Positions 10,573 to 22,582 of a DNA stretch of 64,000 nt are shown here, one piece after another. The position numbers and the translations under genes are program-made. How positions within the stretch are numbered: position 1 is the stretch's first letter; every line of letters starts with the position of its first letter. This DNA is from Carex sylvatica (Eukaryota > Streptophyta > Magnoliopsida > Poales > Cyperaceae): positions 62,001 to 126,000 of the forward strand of contig CAXKVR010000137.1 of assembly GCA_964058845.1 (NCBI GenBank), in the 5' to 3' direction. The notes under the pieces were generated by a model, which ran no database searches, was not told where the DNA came from, and worked only from the letters and a program-made list of their open reading frames with translations.

Positions 10573-10878
10573 TTATCCCTGAAGAAGTGACCGATAACAA
10601 TAATAGCGATAGAGAAAGTAGCCTAAAAAAAGCACATAGGTGATTGCTACTGATATCGTCAAGGAAAATCTGGCTGGTGTATGTTCCTTGATGGTCTGAA
10701 GAAGTCGCTGAAAACTAACACAGAAGGAGACCAAGTTGTTGAGAACAAACATGGTGATGGATACATCTAACATTTTAGTCAATGACAATGGGGCTGGTAC
10801 ACATGCTATGGCCATTGCTGTCATGACGAAGAAGATAATAAATGTCACCAAACATCGATCCATCACGGCTTCTTTCAT
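10573..10878 (-). CDS. Small three-helix membrane protein (copy B, intact)
   Basis: The frame runs 101 codons from ATG 10878-10876 to TAA 10575-10573. The first residues are MKEAVMDRC; the internal MDR aligns with the start of copy A. Three hydrophobic segments are visible at about residues 9-27, 40-60 and 72-92. They are separated by short loops with charged residues (FQRLLQTIKEHTPAR), and the C-terminus is aromatic and basic (YFLYRYYCYRSLLQG). A longer in-frame start at 11100 exists, but it would add sequence not shared with copies A and C and would run through the conserved promoter block, so I prefer 10878. I do not recognise the family. It is the only intact member here of a minus-strand cluster that also includes remnants at 27735-27860 and 31164-31403. 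Confidence 0.6.
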   Translation of the reverse strand: MKEAVMDRCLVTFIIFFVMTAMAIACVPAPLSLTKMLDVSITMFVLNNLVSFCVSFQRLLQTIKEHTPARFSLTISVAITYVLFLGYFLYRYYCYRSLLQG

Positions 10879-11130
10879 CTCACTATTTTCTCTCTTTTTG
10901 TTGTGTTTAGTAAGGTCAAAATGTTTTGCGAATTTGGAACAAATAGGTACATTTTTTAAAGATAAATAGTGGAATTGATGGATACATTTTTCTATGATGG
11001 ATTTCAAATAGAGCCATGATACTTCCATAAGAATAGCTATTATCAAGAAAAGAAAAATTTTAAATGCAAAGCACGGAATGTATATTTTTATATTTACCAA
11101 TTTAATATCAATGTCTGTTTAAATTCTTTA
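10879..11130 (-). promoter_or_regulatory. Conserved promoter/leader module of membrane-protein copy B
   Basis: The module is similar to those of copies A and C. It has a TATA-like CCACTATTTATC near 10962-10974 on the minus strand, the leader block with TTTGACC and GCAAAACATT, and the upstream CTTGATAATAGCTATTC segment near 11040. It also contains the alternative upstream ATG at 11100. Confidence 0.5.
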
Positions 11131-11770
11131 TTAGATGTCATTTTCAATTGTTATGGATTCCAAATTAAGGTTTTAGCTGAACAATTTAGAGTTTACTTAT
11201 AGTTAATACATAAATAGAGAAGTTATAAGTAGTGTTAAAATTTTCCGCTATATATAACCATTGCTTGTTTATTTTGATTTTTTGACAATAGCTAACTTAA
11301 TGGTGCTGATTCATTTTATTTTTATTACTGCAATATGTAACTTGGTAAATAGAAAGAAAATATTTTGTTGTTGCCGTCATTTTTTGTCTAAAATTGAAAG
11401 CTACAATTCAGCTCCAGAGCAAGAATACCTCACGTCATTATAATCTGTTAATATCATATGGAATTACAAACTAAGTTGACTTAGTTAAATTTTCTGAATA
11501 ACTCATTAAATTCACCTATTTTTAACCTATATAAAAATTAGTAAAAAACATTCTAAAAACTGTAAAATTTGGTAAGCAAGTAATTTTCATATGGGGATGA
11601 TGTTTAAAGGTTCGGAATGACTTTTGAACTTAATTTAGAAATAGAGATATTGAGTCATAGCACGAGTCGATCGAATCCCAATGAAGCTTAAAACGGTTGG
11701 ATCGGAATATCATGTTCTCCATTGGAATAGCAGCAGATTTGCGTTTATTGTTTCCTACCAATAGTACTAT
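11131..11770. repeat. Intergenic DNA with segment duplicated at 40.9 kb
   Basis: The part at about 11235-11415 is clearly related to 40868-41065. Shared runs include GCTTGTTTATTTTGAT/GCTTGTTTATTCTTAT, ACAATAGCTAACTTAATGGTG / ACAATATCTAACTTTATGGTG and AAAATTGAAAGCTACAATT. No coding potential is supported. The rest is AT-rich and ends at the CACTA-2 terminus. Confidence 0.6.
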
Positions 11771-12275
11771 CACTAGTGGAAAATAACGAATCAGGATCGG
11801 TTATATATGCATATTAGTATCGGAATACAACCAATTCTAATGAAGGCGATACAGATACTATAATAATTTGGATCGGTTCTTAATCTAGAAACCGATCCAG
11901 ATAGTTATTTTCTGAATTTAAAAATTAAAAACTTTTTAATATTAATCTGGATCGGTTGTATAATAGTGAACCGATCCAGATAGGTGGTTATCTAGATCGG
12001 TTCACTATTATACAACTGATCTAGATTAATATTAAAAAGTTTTTAATTTTTAAATTCAGAAAATAACTATCTGGATCGGTTCCATTTAAAACCAATCCAG
12101 ATAAAGTACTATATGAATCGGTGCTTAATTTAGAAACCGATCCAGATAGTCGGTTATCTAGATCGATTTTAAATAGAACCGATCCTAATAGTTATTTTTA
12201 ATTATTTTTTAATTTTTTAAATTCAGATTATTGACTATCTGGATCGGGTTCTAACTAAAAATCGATCCAGATAGT
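11771..12275. repeat. CACTA-2 subterminal repeats with long palindrome
   Basis: Repeats of the type AACCGATCCAGATAG and inverse occur about ten times. Within them 11890-11982 and 11989-12081 form a roughly 93-bp inverted repeat around a 6-bp centre, almost perfect by eye. In this superfamily such motifs serve as transposase binding sites. The palindrome probably formed by duplication of subterminal units. Confidence 0.8.
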
Positions 12276-12740
12276 TAAATTGAATCAAAAAAAAAAATTT
12301 ATTAAATGACCAGCTTTCATATTTTGCTGGCCAAAATTCTTGCTAAATTATCACAAATCCGAAATGAAATGTCACACATCCTAAAATTATGTTTCATACA
12401 CATCCTAAATAAAATATCATACACATCTTAAATTATTACAAAAAATTCATGTTCATGCAAATTAAAATTACACACATCCTACAATGTTGTACTTATTCTC
12501 GGCCTAATCTCATGTAAAAAAAATTTAACCCACATTTTTTGAAAATCGCCCAAGCATTGTACATTATGTTTAACGGGAATATCCTGCATTTTTAAAAAGA
12601 TAGAAGAGCATGCACAATTAATTTTGTATTTTATTATATTTGAAGCAACAATTTATCATTACTTTTGAAAAATATATAAATGCATATATACCCTTAAGTT
12701 CGGAAAAGAATCGAGGTGTTCACTTATTATGTCTTGCATG
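12276..12740. other. AT-rich 3' region of CACTA-2
   Basis: No gene is recognised. The stretch contains loosely repeated CACACATCCTAAAAT / CATACACATCCTAAAT phrases (12370-12480), a degenerate short tandem repeat, between the subterminal array and the last visible protease exon. Confidence 0.45.
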
Positions 12741-15250
12741 AGCAACATGACATAATATGCACATTCCCAGCCGGCTGGTTGTTGTGGGCACTATATAACA
12801 AGTTTATAAAAAATAAAATGTAAGTTAATGAGCATACCAATGATTTATATGTTTAGATATTTACAAATTTTTGCATTTAGGTCCTTATAATCATATCTCA
12901 ATAGAAACTATTACCTTGCAATCGTTATGAACCGTTAAAGAAGTACCCATTTCCCTGGTGAAGGCACTGTTGAAACATGAACAAATTGAACAATCAGTAC
13001 TTACGAGAGATATTTAAAATGATAATATAATAATAAAATCATTAAAATTCTAAACAAACGTAAAATTAAGAAAGTCACTTACTCCTCGACCGGAGTAGTG
13101 ATCATTAGCATTTTTTTGCTCTTCTTATCGGAATCGTACACGTACAATGCACGTTCTCTTGGTATAAGCATGGTCAATATCCAATGATTTCTGCATGTTA
13201 GGTTTGTAGCATGTCATATTCTATAATTTATATGAATTGAAAGAAATATAATAAAATTATAATATATATATAACACTAACATCTGATGGTAAGGTATGAA
13301 GATCAATCTCTTGTCTCGATTCTCTTGGAGTGCTTTCCTCATGTATTGAAGAACACCTCCTCGGTCATCATGCAGCAAGATGGCATTTGTTCGCTGGGGG
13401 TCCATGAAACCAATCTGCTCATCGGGAAATTCCTCCTTGATGAATTTGTGCTAATACCTAAAAAAAGAAGGCATACATGTGTTCTCAAGTTTGTGAAATT
13501 TGAATTAAAAGTACTTAATTATGCAATTATTACGAATATTAAACTCACAACATCCATATCTGAATGACTGGTCCAGTGAGCCACTCCTGTGGTGTAAGCA
13601 AGGCCGCATAATCATCTGCATAAACATATATGGACTCTGCTGAACAGAAAAGATCAAGTGGCGGATCGATTTTGAATGGACTGCCATCTAGCTCTGAAAA
13701 TTGATCACGCAGCTGCTTGAATGTTCGTCCCAGCTTTTCAAAGTTGATATGATCAAACGCCTTGATGTGACTCGTTGTGTTCCGATCTCCAGGAACTTGC
13801 ACCTCTTCGCGTGGTTCCAGCAAAATTTCATAATAAATTGAAATAAAATCCAAAATCAACTATAACTCTATTATATAGATACAAATTAAGAAGTATAAGA
13901 ACTTAATAATAATATACCTCATCTGAACCTGTCAATATCATGGACATCGGCCATGCAGTGAAACTGTCGAGGACCGATGCAAGGGTTAACTGCTCACCAT
14001 TTGGTACAGGTAAGGGGAGTTCTATGAAGTCTGCATCACGAATAGCATCCACCGTTACTCTTGCATGGTCGGGCGGCATAGGCAAACCGTGAATTGTTCA
14101 ACCTTGTACAACTGGAACATGAATTGTCCCTAAGGCCACTACAAGAGTATTCCCACCTACATTCGCTTGGAGTCTGCAGCTTAGTTCTGCCTCCTGTACA
14201 AATACATGAATTTACTCGAATAAAATCTAAATATGTATGAAATTAAAGCATAGGCCTACTGATTCAAATCTGAATTTGCATTACCTCAGTAAACTCGAAA
14301 AGATTTGCATATGGTTTGACTGACTGGCAGCTGCTCTGAATGACTGTTGGGCTATACGTCTTTTCTTGTTGGCCCATTGTCTGCTGAAGCATCATTGCAA
14401 GCTCAGCTTTCATTTCTTCTTTCATTTCTTACCGTAATCTCTCCTTCATTCCTCTTACTCTCTCCTCCACTCTTTGATCTACTCTCGCATCAAATTCTTC
14501 TACGGATCTCGAGTAAGTAGTAGTGTGTCTCATCTTTATCGAGCTCTTACCGAATATTGTTGTCATTAGAATTAGACCTCCCACTCCTCTCACCCTCCCG
14601 GGATGTTCCCGATTTGGCAGAGATTTTTCCAAAACATCATCGTATCGTACGATAGCCAACTGGCCTTGTTTAAAAGCCGCTTCATGTTCTTTCTGAAATG
14701 ACAACATAAATGTTATAACAAAATAAATTAAAGTTGAGGTTTCAATGAATGACAATATCTAAATACTCACAATTCTGTTGATGACCAGTAAGTATATATC
14801 TGGATAAAGGCGTTCCTTGGTCTAGTCTGAGAGCTTTTGTCTTGCTAGTTTCCATGTGACGTGCCTATGCTCAACCGACAAATCAACAATCTGCTCTGGT
14901 ATCAATGCAGTACTAGTTGACCCTTGGGAAGACGGATCACTAGATGCTTTCTCGTTTGCAATCGTCTGCATAACATCTCTGAGTCTACTCTGAAAACCCT
15001 CACCATTATAACCTCTGGATCCTAAGAAATGCAGATACTCGTTGTGGGCCTGATTCGCCTTTCCAGTTTGGCTGGTATCCTACAATTTGAACAAAGAAAC
15101 AATAAGCCTCAATTATACAAAAATTTGAATTCTTAATTAATTATAGATAAGGTAGGTGGTCCATATTAACTATCATACATCAAATTTCTCCGTCTCTCGA
15201 TACTTGCAAAATTCTTCCCAGTCTTGTTCTTCAATCTGGAGCTTACCAAA
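12740..15250 (-). pseudogene. CACTA-2 transposon gene (Transposase_24-like plus Ulp1 protease), main part
   Basis: Minus-strand segments in order: 15245-15180 (joins the 27150-27021 exon), about 15080-14770, 14699-14290, about 14195-13920, about 13830-13547, about 13460-13285, about 13190-13085, a short piece near 12965-12905, and about 12785-12715. The N-terminal part resembles plant Ptta/En-Spm (Transposase_24) proteins (KANQAHNEYLHFLGSRGYNG; VTWKLARQKLSD). The C-terminal part is an Ulp1-like cysteine protease. It has NHWILTML with the catalytic His, VYDSD with a presumptive Asp, and QPAGWECAYYVM with the catalytic Gln and Cys (Cys codon 12763-12761). Nonsense codons replace expected residues, for example TAG in KLSD-stop-TKE near 14825, TAA near 14430, and TGA near 14098. 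Most are explicable as C-to-T changes. The gene is dead. Confidence 0.75.
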
Positions 15251-15414
15251 TGATAAGCATAAATTATATACACATTTGATCTAGATTTTATCATGAAATA
15301 ACACCAATTATCTTGTATTTATAATATAAAGTGATTAAAATACACCTAGAATCAAATTACTGCGGTTATTTGGCTTTTCAATGCAAGAAATGATGCAAAA
15401 TAGCAAAAATACCC

Positions 15415-15725
15415 CCCAGTGCGGATCAGCCACTCGCACTGTAGATCAACCCAGCCGCACTCACTGCGCAGAGGAGAAGTCCGAGCCTAGTGCGGACGCA
15501 CTGAGTCCAGTGCGGATGAGGCCAGCCGCACTCAATACTTAGTCGATTTCAGTAAAGCACAGAACCCATCCGCAGTGCGGGTCATCCATCCGCAGTGGAA
15601 CCCGCACCCAGAGAAAGTCGCAGAAGTTAAATAAGGAAACTTGTCCCAGTGCGGGTGAAGCCACCCGCAGTGCGGGTCAAGCCACCCGCAGTGCGGGTCA
15701 TCCATCCGCACTGGACCCGCAGAAA
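15415..15725. repeat. GC-rich palindromic motif cluster in U3 of element 1
   Basis: Many half-sites of AGTGCGGATG / CATCCGCACT and GTGCGGGT / ACCCGCAC occur in both orientations, more than a dozen in about 300 bp. They form local palindromes such as CCACCCGCAGTGCGGGT. The cluster lies upstream of the LTR TATA box. Equivalent motifs recur at 25450-25710, 21165-21285, 21738-21845 and 22235-22520 in this element only. Confidence 0.85.
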
Positions 15726-15879
15726 GCCAATAACTGCCCGGTTTGACAGTTTTTCTATTTTTGGCGCTTTATGGACGCGTTTTTACTGCCAGAAATACAC
15801 ATGCTTGCCGGGGAAGCAATGTAAACAGAGCACCCACTAACCCCACCTTCTAGCTTCTAAATCGGGCATAGTTCTTGGC

Positions 15880-15886
15880 TATAAAA
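15880..15886 (+). promoter_or_regulatory. TATA box of element 1 5' LTR
   Basis: TATAAAA in the context GGCTATAAAAGAGAGA; the 3' LTR has the same box at 25868-25874. It lies roughly 160 bp downstream of the GC-rich motif cluster, a position consistent with the core promoter at the U3/R border. Confidence 0.7.
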
Positions 15887-17085
15887 GAGAGAGTTCTTCT
15901 CCAATCAAAACATCAATCATCACACCACACATCAACCAACACACCATCATTCCCTCTCTTTACACATACACTTAGCGATAAATTCTGGAGTAAGGAAAGC
16001 TTTCAAGCAAGGAGAAGAAGGGTTTTCTAAGCAAGATTCGACAAAATAGAGGTCTTTGATTTGTCAAAGGGTAATTGCTTCTTTTATTTCATTTCTTCTT
16101 ACTTTGCCAATTTTTGTAATGGATCTCTCCATGAGGGAGTAGTTCTCTCTCTAGGGGTTTAGGTCAATATGCATGAACTTGTTTAATTCTATTTTATTTG
16201 GTTATTTGCTTTTATTATGATTGTTTTATGGGATTTGATTGTTAATTTCTGTGATTTAATAATTTGTGTTAATTACATAGTTAGTACTTGAATTGTAGTA
16301 TCCCGTTTTAGTTTCAAAAGAACTAAAATTGACTGTGATCAATAGGATAGTACCAAATTATGAATGCAAAATATCCTAGGTTTTGATTAAGATTCTAACC
16401 AATTTAATCTAAGCCGGAACTACATAAATTAAGATTAGGGACTTGGTGAAGGACCTAACCGTGAAGTCAAACCCTAATTAGGACATCTCAAATCAAGTCA
16501 GATATTGGTATCATGGACTTTATTGAGAAGTACCAATACTCGAGGAGAGGAGAGACTAACAAGAGCTTATGGTCTAGGTAGCTAGGGTGAAGGACCTAAT
16601 CGTGAAGTCCGAATTACCTAGGCACGTTATTAATTCACGAAAGTGACCTTAATAACATATTAGGTTAGAAACCTCGTCAAATCATACATGAATTCAAGCA
16701 AATACCGAATAGATAGAATTAGCAAGGGATTGTAGACCAAAGACCCCTAGATCTTCTCAACTTGAAAGCAAACCAATATTTCTTTCTTTCATTTCATTTA
16801 TTGTTTACTATTCCTTATTCTCGGATATTGAACCCAACCTTTAGGATTACTTAAACAAAACCTCCAATTTTACTTTTATTGCACTTTACTTTATTATTAT
16901 TTTCTGAAATCAATTGTTTAGAGTTTAAAACTAAGTATTTTCCATACTCCCTGTGGATCGATACCTAAAATACTACTTTGATAGAATTGTGCACTTGCAA
17001 TTTGACTCAAAAGTGTTTAAGGTTTAAAAGGTACATCTTATTGTACTGAAATTTTTTAGCGTACCCTTCACACGTATTAAGTTTT

Positions 17086-17103
17086 TGGGGCCGTTGCCGG
17101 GGA
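17086..17103 (+). other. Primer binding site, tRNA-Asp type (element 1)
   Basis: TGGGGCCGTTGCCGGGGA starts seven bases after the 5' LTR. It is complementary, with one mismatch, to the 3' end of plant tRNA-Asp (expected TGGCGCCGTTGCCGGGGA), the primer used by Athila-group elements. Confidence 0.85.
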
Positions 17104-17190
17104 GTATTAGGTTAAATACTAAGTTTTTACTTTAATAATTTATTTCCGATTTTCTTTGTTTTCTAACCTAGTTTTCTTTTAGAGCGTTCT

Positions 17191-18020
17191 ATGAGCTTTG
17201 GGAGAACCCCTTTTGGAACGCTTAATTTAGAAGAAGAAGAATACTCAAGCATGGCAACTATACCCATCAACCCCAATACCAACCCGATGTTCGAGGAAAT
17301 CAATCATGATGGACCGGTGAATCGAGATGATCTATCCGTTCATGATGGTAGCTCAAACGTACGAGGACTATCACAAAACAACAACAACGGTCCTAACAAT
17401 GGCTACAACAACAACAATGGACACAACAACGGAAATGGCCGTCAACACAACCACGGACACCGCTTTGGCTTCATTCCTCATGGCCAAGATCCACGTGAAA
17501 TTAAGCCATCTCTCATCCACCTACTAGGCCAAAGTCAATTTGGAGGAGCAAAAAAAGAAGATCCGCATGCTCATTTGGCAGTCTTTGAAGAACATTGTGG
17601 CACTTTCGCTCGAGAAGGAGATGAGTTAGACAACCTCAAACTCAAATGCTTCCACTTGTCCCTCCGAGACAATGCAAGGACGTGGCTACGAACCATCAAC
17701 CGGGACCACATAGACACATGGGACGACATGGAGAAGTTATTCCTCGGAAAATACTTTCCTCCATCCAAGACCCAATATTTCCGGACGAAAATCACGACGT
17801 TCAAGCAAGCCGAGGGGGAGTCTTTGACCGAGGCATGGGACCGATGGGCGAAGCTCCAACGCTTGTGCCCTAACCATGGCCTTGACATGTGGTTGCTTTT
17901 TCAATTATTTTATGGAGGTTGCACTATAGCTACTAAAACTCATTTAAATTCAGCTGCAGGGGGCAACATGTCGCGAATGGATCCGGCACAAGCCATGGCT
18001 ATGATTGAGGATATGGCGAT
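17191..18020 (+). pseudogene. gag, N-terminal part, element 1 (interrupted by solo LTR)
   Basis: Starts at ATG 17191 and encodes an Asn-rich low-complexity stretch (about residues 60-92) followed by the retrotransposon gag domain. Diagnostic Athila-type motifs include FPPSKTQYFRTKI near residue 189 and EAWDRWAKLQRLCPNHGLD. The frame runs into the antisense solo LTR at 18021 within the MIEDMAI motif, acquires foreign codons and stops at 18129. The true continuation is at 19485, after the second GCGAT. Gag would form the virus-like particle. The same architecture is intact in element 2 (34987-37719). Confidence 0.88.
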
Positions 18021-19479
18021 TGATCGCACAAGAATATATGCTACAAAGTTTCAGTATAGCAAGCTATACTTTTTAAACCTTTGTTATACTCTGTCAATTC
18101 AGATAGCAAGTGTACTATCTTGTCGTTGAGTATGCTCAGGTATCGATCCACAGGGACGGAAGAAAAACGCTAGACTTATCCTAAAATCACTTAAAATTCT
18201 AGAAGTGAGAGAGATTGGTTTGGGTTTAGTTCTAACAATTCTACTGATTTATGACAAGTTTAAAAGACAATAAAAGATAATTAAAGTTGTTTTCAATTGA
18301 TAAAAGGGCGTTTCCAGGGTTCAGATTTCATTTCTGTTCAGCCTCGAGGCATACGGCCCGTACAGATTCCCGTACGGTCCGTATGGGACCTCGAGTAGAT
18401 GTTGCAGCCACTGTTTCCTGTGTTGATACTACGTTTAGGGTTTCTTTTCGACCAGATCTAGATACCTAACCTCAACTTTCGCATTTTGGCCTAATACCTG
18501 ATTACCGGACTCAAATACTTCCCTCTTAGATGCGTTAAACCTCAACTTTTGCATTTTGACCTAATTTATCTAAGTCACTTGTTAGTTTACTAAAAGTATC
18601 CAAGGACTTTCGCCTCAAGGAAAGTTTCGCCTTTCGGGTACTCCTTGGTTTCACCCTATTTCATATACTTTATTCTGTTGGAATGAATGTCATAGACTTG
18701 GCTCCTAACACTTAGATGTGCGCATTCATCTAACGGGATGACTAATCAATTCCAGCAAGCACAAATAAAGCAATAAAATACTACACAACATAGTAAAAAC
18801 AAGCATTCAACACAAAATCCAAGTAGCATGCAAGCAAAACTCAACTAGAAACTACATCTTACCCCTAGAAACAAAGTAAATTAGCTACTCATGTTCATAA
18901 GATAACACAAATAACAAGAAATAAAAGAGTTCATGATAAAACAGTGGAAAATCCGAAGATCCGTTCAAAACTTGCGTTCTTCCCTTCTCTTCTTCTTTTC
19001 CTCCAAGCCAAGCAACCTCCCAAGAATGAATCCTCCAAAGTTATTGATTGATCCCCTTTTTTCTGTTGTGGAATATCTCCTTTAATGCCCCAGATCGCGA
19101 CTCCAGGGGTTTCCTTTTCGGCTCCTCAAATCGTGCTCAATTCAGATTCCAGCTGGATTTTCCGAATCAGCGTTGTACAGCCCGTACGGGATCCCGTACG
19201 GACCGTATGCCTGGGCTTTGACTTGGAGACTTTGTGCCTCTGTTGTGGATCCTTCTGTGTGGTTGGGCAGATCTTGTACGGTCTGTACAGAATATCATAC
19301 GGGCCGTATGAAAAGTAGTCAGATGCAGTTTTTCACCATTTTTTCTGCAAAATACCAAACAAAGCATAGCAGTACCACATTTCATCGAAATACAAGTAAA
19401 AAGTCCACATTCATAGGCTTTAAAGCACAGGTTTCATTGTAAATTAGGGCCATAATTTAGATATAATATGGAGATATCA
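18021..19479 (-). mobile_element. Antisense solo LTR of a third Athila-like family
   Basis: The segment begins TGATCGCACAAG and ends GAGATATCA on the plus strand, so in its own orientation the LTR reads TGATATCTCC...CTTGTGCGATCA. It is flanked by the 5-bp duplication GCGAT (18016-18020 and 19480-19484). The reverse complement of 18140-18160 reads TCCCTGTGGATCGATACCTG, matching the LTR-end phrase CCCTGTGGATCGATACCTA of element 1 and showing relatedness. There is no internal region, so it is a solo LTR left by LTR-LTR recombination. It carries its own palindromic motif, CCCGTACGG/CCGTATG (18350-18392 and 19178-19312). Confidence 0.88.
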
Positions 19480-19484
19480 GCGAT

Positions 19485-21366
19485 CAACCAAAGATAGTGG
19501 ACGGCCGAGCGAGGAGGACGAGCTCAAAATACTCCGGGAATCATGAAGGTTGACGAGGTTACTGCCTTGAAAGCACAAATGGAGGCCTTGCAACACCAAC
19601 TAGCACAAATGCAAAACGTCAAATCCGTGACTAAGAAGGCTCCATGCGGCATATGTGGAGACGTGACTCATATCACCGCCGATTGCCATGCCCTTCAAGA
19701 TGGAGATGAGATAGAACAAGCGAACGCCATGTTCTACAATCAAGGAGATAAGAGGAATGACTCGATCTATAATAAGGTTAGGCAAAATGATAATTTCAGT
19801 TCAAACTCTTATAACTCTAACAATAGGTGGAACCATCCGAACTTCAATTGTCGGACCGAAAACGACAACTCCAACCAATACCAAAACCGAGCAAATCAAA
19901 ACTCCTACTCGGGCCCCTCTCAAAACGGCAACCTAGAAAAGATGATACAAGGCATAACGACCCAAATAAGCGACTTCACAACGTACCAAAGAAACACCAA
20001 CACGGACTTTTCGGATTCCTTGAGGGATTTGAAAAAGAAGGTTGAGTTCTTAGACACCAAGACCTCAATGCTAGAGACACAAATTGCACAACAAGCGTCT
20101 TCATCCTTTCGACAACACGGCACGCTACCGGGCAAGCCGGACATCAACCCTAGGGAGCAAGCAAAGGCGATAACCTTGAGGAGTGGCACGGGATACGAAG
20201 GACCCAAGATGCCGACTATTGAAGAGCGACAACAACCACCAAAGGATGCACAACAACCTCCAACTCCTCTCAATGTGGATACACCGGCATCAAAAGAATC
20301 TCAAGAACCGGGTAATTCTATCCCGGCTAAGGTAAAACCAATTGAAACACTCAAGTATGTCATACCACAAAGGTTTATACCCTTCCCTCAAAGGTTAGTA
20401 AAATACAAACTTGACCAACACTATGCCAAATTCGTAGAACACCTCAAGAAATTGAATATCACCATCCTTTTTACCGAAGCAATTACTCAAATGCCCTCTT
20501 ATGCAAAATTCTTGAAAGACATATTATCTAACAAGAGATCAATTGAGGAAGTTGGCACGGTATCCCTTAATGAGGACTGTAGCGCTCTCTTCTTAAACAA
20601 GCTACCTCTGAAATTGAAGGACCCCGGGAGTTTTGCAATTCCGTGTATAATTGGTGATACCAAATTCGAGAGATGCCTATGTGATTTAGGTGCAAGTGTG
20701 AGCCTTATGCCAAAGACCGTCGATCAAAGGCTCAATCTTAGTGACTTGAAACCCACAAGAATATCACTTCAATTAGCCGATAAGACGGTACGTTACCCCG
20801 AGGGTATAGCGGAAGATATAATTGTTATGATAGGTAAATTTTTTGTCCCGGTAGACTTTGTGGTAGTTGAAATGGAGGAGGATACTCACACCCCTCTCCT
20901 ATTGGGACGGGATTTCCTAACCACAGCCGATGCAAACATTAATGTCAAAGAAGGAAAAATATCCTTTGATATTGGAGGTGAAAAGGTAAATTTTCATATG
21001 TTTAATGCCATCAAATATCCTTCAAATGATAATGATTCTATTTGTAGATTGGATATTTTAGATTCTATTATAGCTACCCAAATGGAGGAAGAGATGGTGA
21101 ATGAGCAACTGGACCAAATCCTTAAAGAAACCGACTTCGAAAACGAGCAAATTGGTGAAAATTCTCCTCAGTGCGGGTGGACCACACGCAGTGTGGATGC
21201 GCCCAGCCGCACTAAGCCTCCTGAAGCTGCAGAAACAATTCCCCAAGCCCAGTGCGTCCGCACCGAACCCGCACTCGTCAAATTCTGCACAGATTTTCAC
21301 CGTTTCATCAAATTCCAATACACCAAAGGTCGAGCTCAAACCTTTGCCACCCAACCTTCGCTATGA
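19485..21366 (+). pseudogene. gag-protease, C-terminal part, element 1
   Basis: Resumes the gag frame after the GCGAT duplication with INQR, then a TAG where element 2 has Gln in NQSQW (probable CAG to TAG), and continues open from the next Met at 19543. A CCHC zinc knuckle CGICGDVTHITADC lies at about 19652-19693. The region 20090-20330 is Pro/Gln-rich. The aspartic protease core includes CDLGASVSLMPK (about 20680-20718) and LLLGRDFL (about 20899-20922). The DLGA triad in place of DTGA/DSGA is usual for Athila-type proteases. The end of the frame (from about 21160) is written in the element-specific GC motif. The nonsense codon plus the inserted LTR make the gene non-functional as it stands. 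Confidence 0.88.
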
Positions 21367-21517
21367 ATACTTGGGGGAAGATAAGACACATTCGGTTAAT
21401 AGAGAATATGTGCGAGAGAAGTCGATGGAAACATCAGAAATTGACAAACCTCGAGAAAATCAACACAAAATGGGACAATGGGGAGGCCGCCCTCCCGATC
21501 CACCATCCAAGCATTGA
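21329..21517 (+). CDS. Conserved tail frame derived from the start of pol (element 1)
   Basis: In the +1 frame relative to gag-pro, an open segment begins with the motif LKPLPPNLRYEYLG, which in full Athila elements directly precedes reverse transcriptase. It then jumps to a short Gln/Gly/Pro-rich ending (KMGQWGGRPPDPPSKH) and a TGA. The homologous segment of element 2 (37720-37965) encodes nearly the same peptide, with many of the differences synonymous. No reverse transcriptase follows. It may be a deletion-fusion peptide kept in the lineage or simply recently shared sequence. Confidence 0.5.
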   Translation, partial: VELKPLPPNLRYEYLGEDKTHSVNREYVREKSMETSEIDKPRENQHKMGQWGGRPPDPPSKH

Positions 21518-22582
21518 GACCGCGCAGCACCACTACCACCTTTTGCCAATAGTGAGCGAAAATCATGTCGAGCTCACGACGTAAAATTGAGCGCTTCTTG
21601 GGAGGCAACCCAAGGTTTTTATTGTTTTTCTTTACTTTCTGCAATTTATTTTTACTTAGTTTACTTTAAAATTTTCACAATTTACAAATTAACTAACCTT
21701 GGAAGAATTTGCAGCGAAAATTGTTAAAAAATTCTCCCAGTGCGGATGGATCACCCGCACTGCGGATGGAATGAACTGCACCCAGGTAAATTTCTTTAAT
21801 TTTATTCAAAAATCGAAAAAAATTTGTCGGTGCGGATGGGCCCATCCGTAGCCGTATATCTCTTTAAACCCGATTCTTCACCATTTCTTCGCGCCTTTTC
21901 GTTTTCACAACTCAAAACTCAGTTTTTCTCTCTTCTAATCCCGCAAACTTCTTCCTTCTATCAAATTCTTCCTCTCCTCTACCTTCTCCACTTATATTCT
22001 CTTCTATTTCTCCCTTTTCTTCTACGAAACCCTAGTTTTCACTCTCTCAAGACGATTTTTACGGTTTTTGGCTAAAAGCTTGGATCTCGTCGGATTTTCT
22101 TGCAATTTTCACGATCTACAACAAGGTTTGATCTCTCCTTACCCTTAATTTCAATTATTTCTAGTTAGATATGTGATTTGGAACCAAAAATCAAAAAATT
22201 CGACCAAAATTGGTAACAACGGTTAAAATTACTCCTGATGCGGATGGATCCACCCGCAGTGCGTCCCAAGCACCCGCACCAGCCCTGAAAGACCAAAAAC
22301 CAGTTAAGTTCCCACTGCGGATGGATCCACCCGCAGTGCGGATGAACCACCCGCACCAGTCCTATAATACCAACAAAACGGTTAAGTCCCCAGTGCGGAT
22401 CGACCATCCGCACTGAGAACCAGTGCGGACGCACCAGGCTCGGGAAAACCAAATCTTGACCTAATTTGCCCCAGTGCGGGTACGGCCACCCGCAGTGCGG
22501 ATGGAGTGCATCCGCACTGAGCCCAAATTACATCAAATTGTACGTAATTTCTTATTCTTTCAAATTTATAATTGCAGATAAG
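21518..22582 (+). other. Spacer with GC-motif clusters before ORF1-like gene
   Basis: No gene is supported. The spacer contains further CAGTGCGGATG/CACCCGCACTG motif clusters (21738-21845 and 22235-22520), a CT-rich stretch (21880-22040), and at 22574-22577 a splice-acceptor-like ATTGCAG just before the next ATG. Element 2 lacks this region and the gene after it. Confidence 0.6.

Larger units (their letters stand above)
15251..17079 (+). repeat. 5' LTR of Athila-like element 1
   Basis: The LTR is about 1829 bp. A GC-rich motif cluster spans 15415-15725. A TATA box TATAAAA lies at 15880-15886, followed by an A/C-rich presumptive leader start with repeated ATCA/CACC. It is longer than the 3' LTR mainly because it has extra GC-motif units (for example the repeated CCACCCGCAGTGCGGGTCAA near 15660-15700). 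The block GTGAAGGACCTAA..CGTGAAGTC occurs twice (near 16450 and 16587). The final CA has become TA. Confidence 0.9.

Noticed and set aside
10879..11100. Longer start at 11100 for membrane-protein copy B
   Set aside because: The extra residues are not conserved in copies A and C, and the region corresponds to their promoter and leader.
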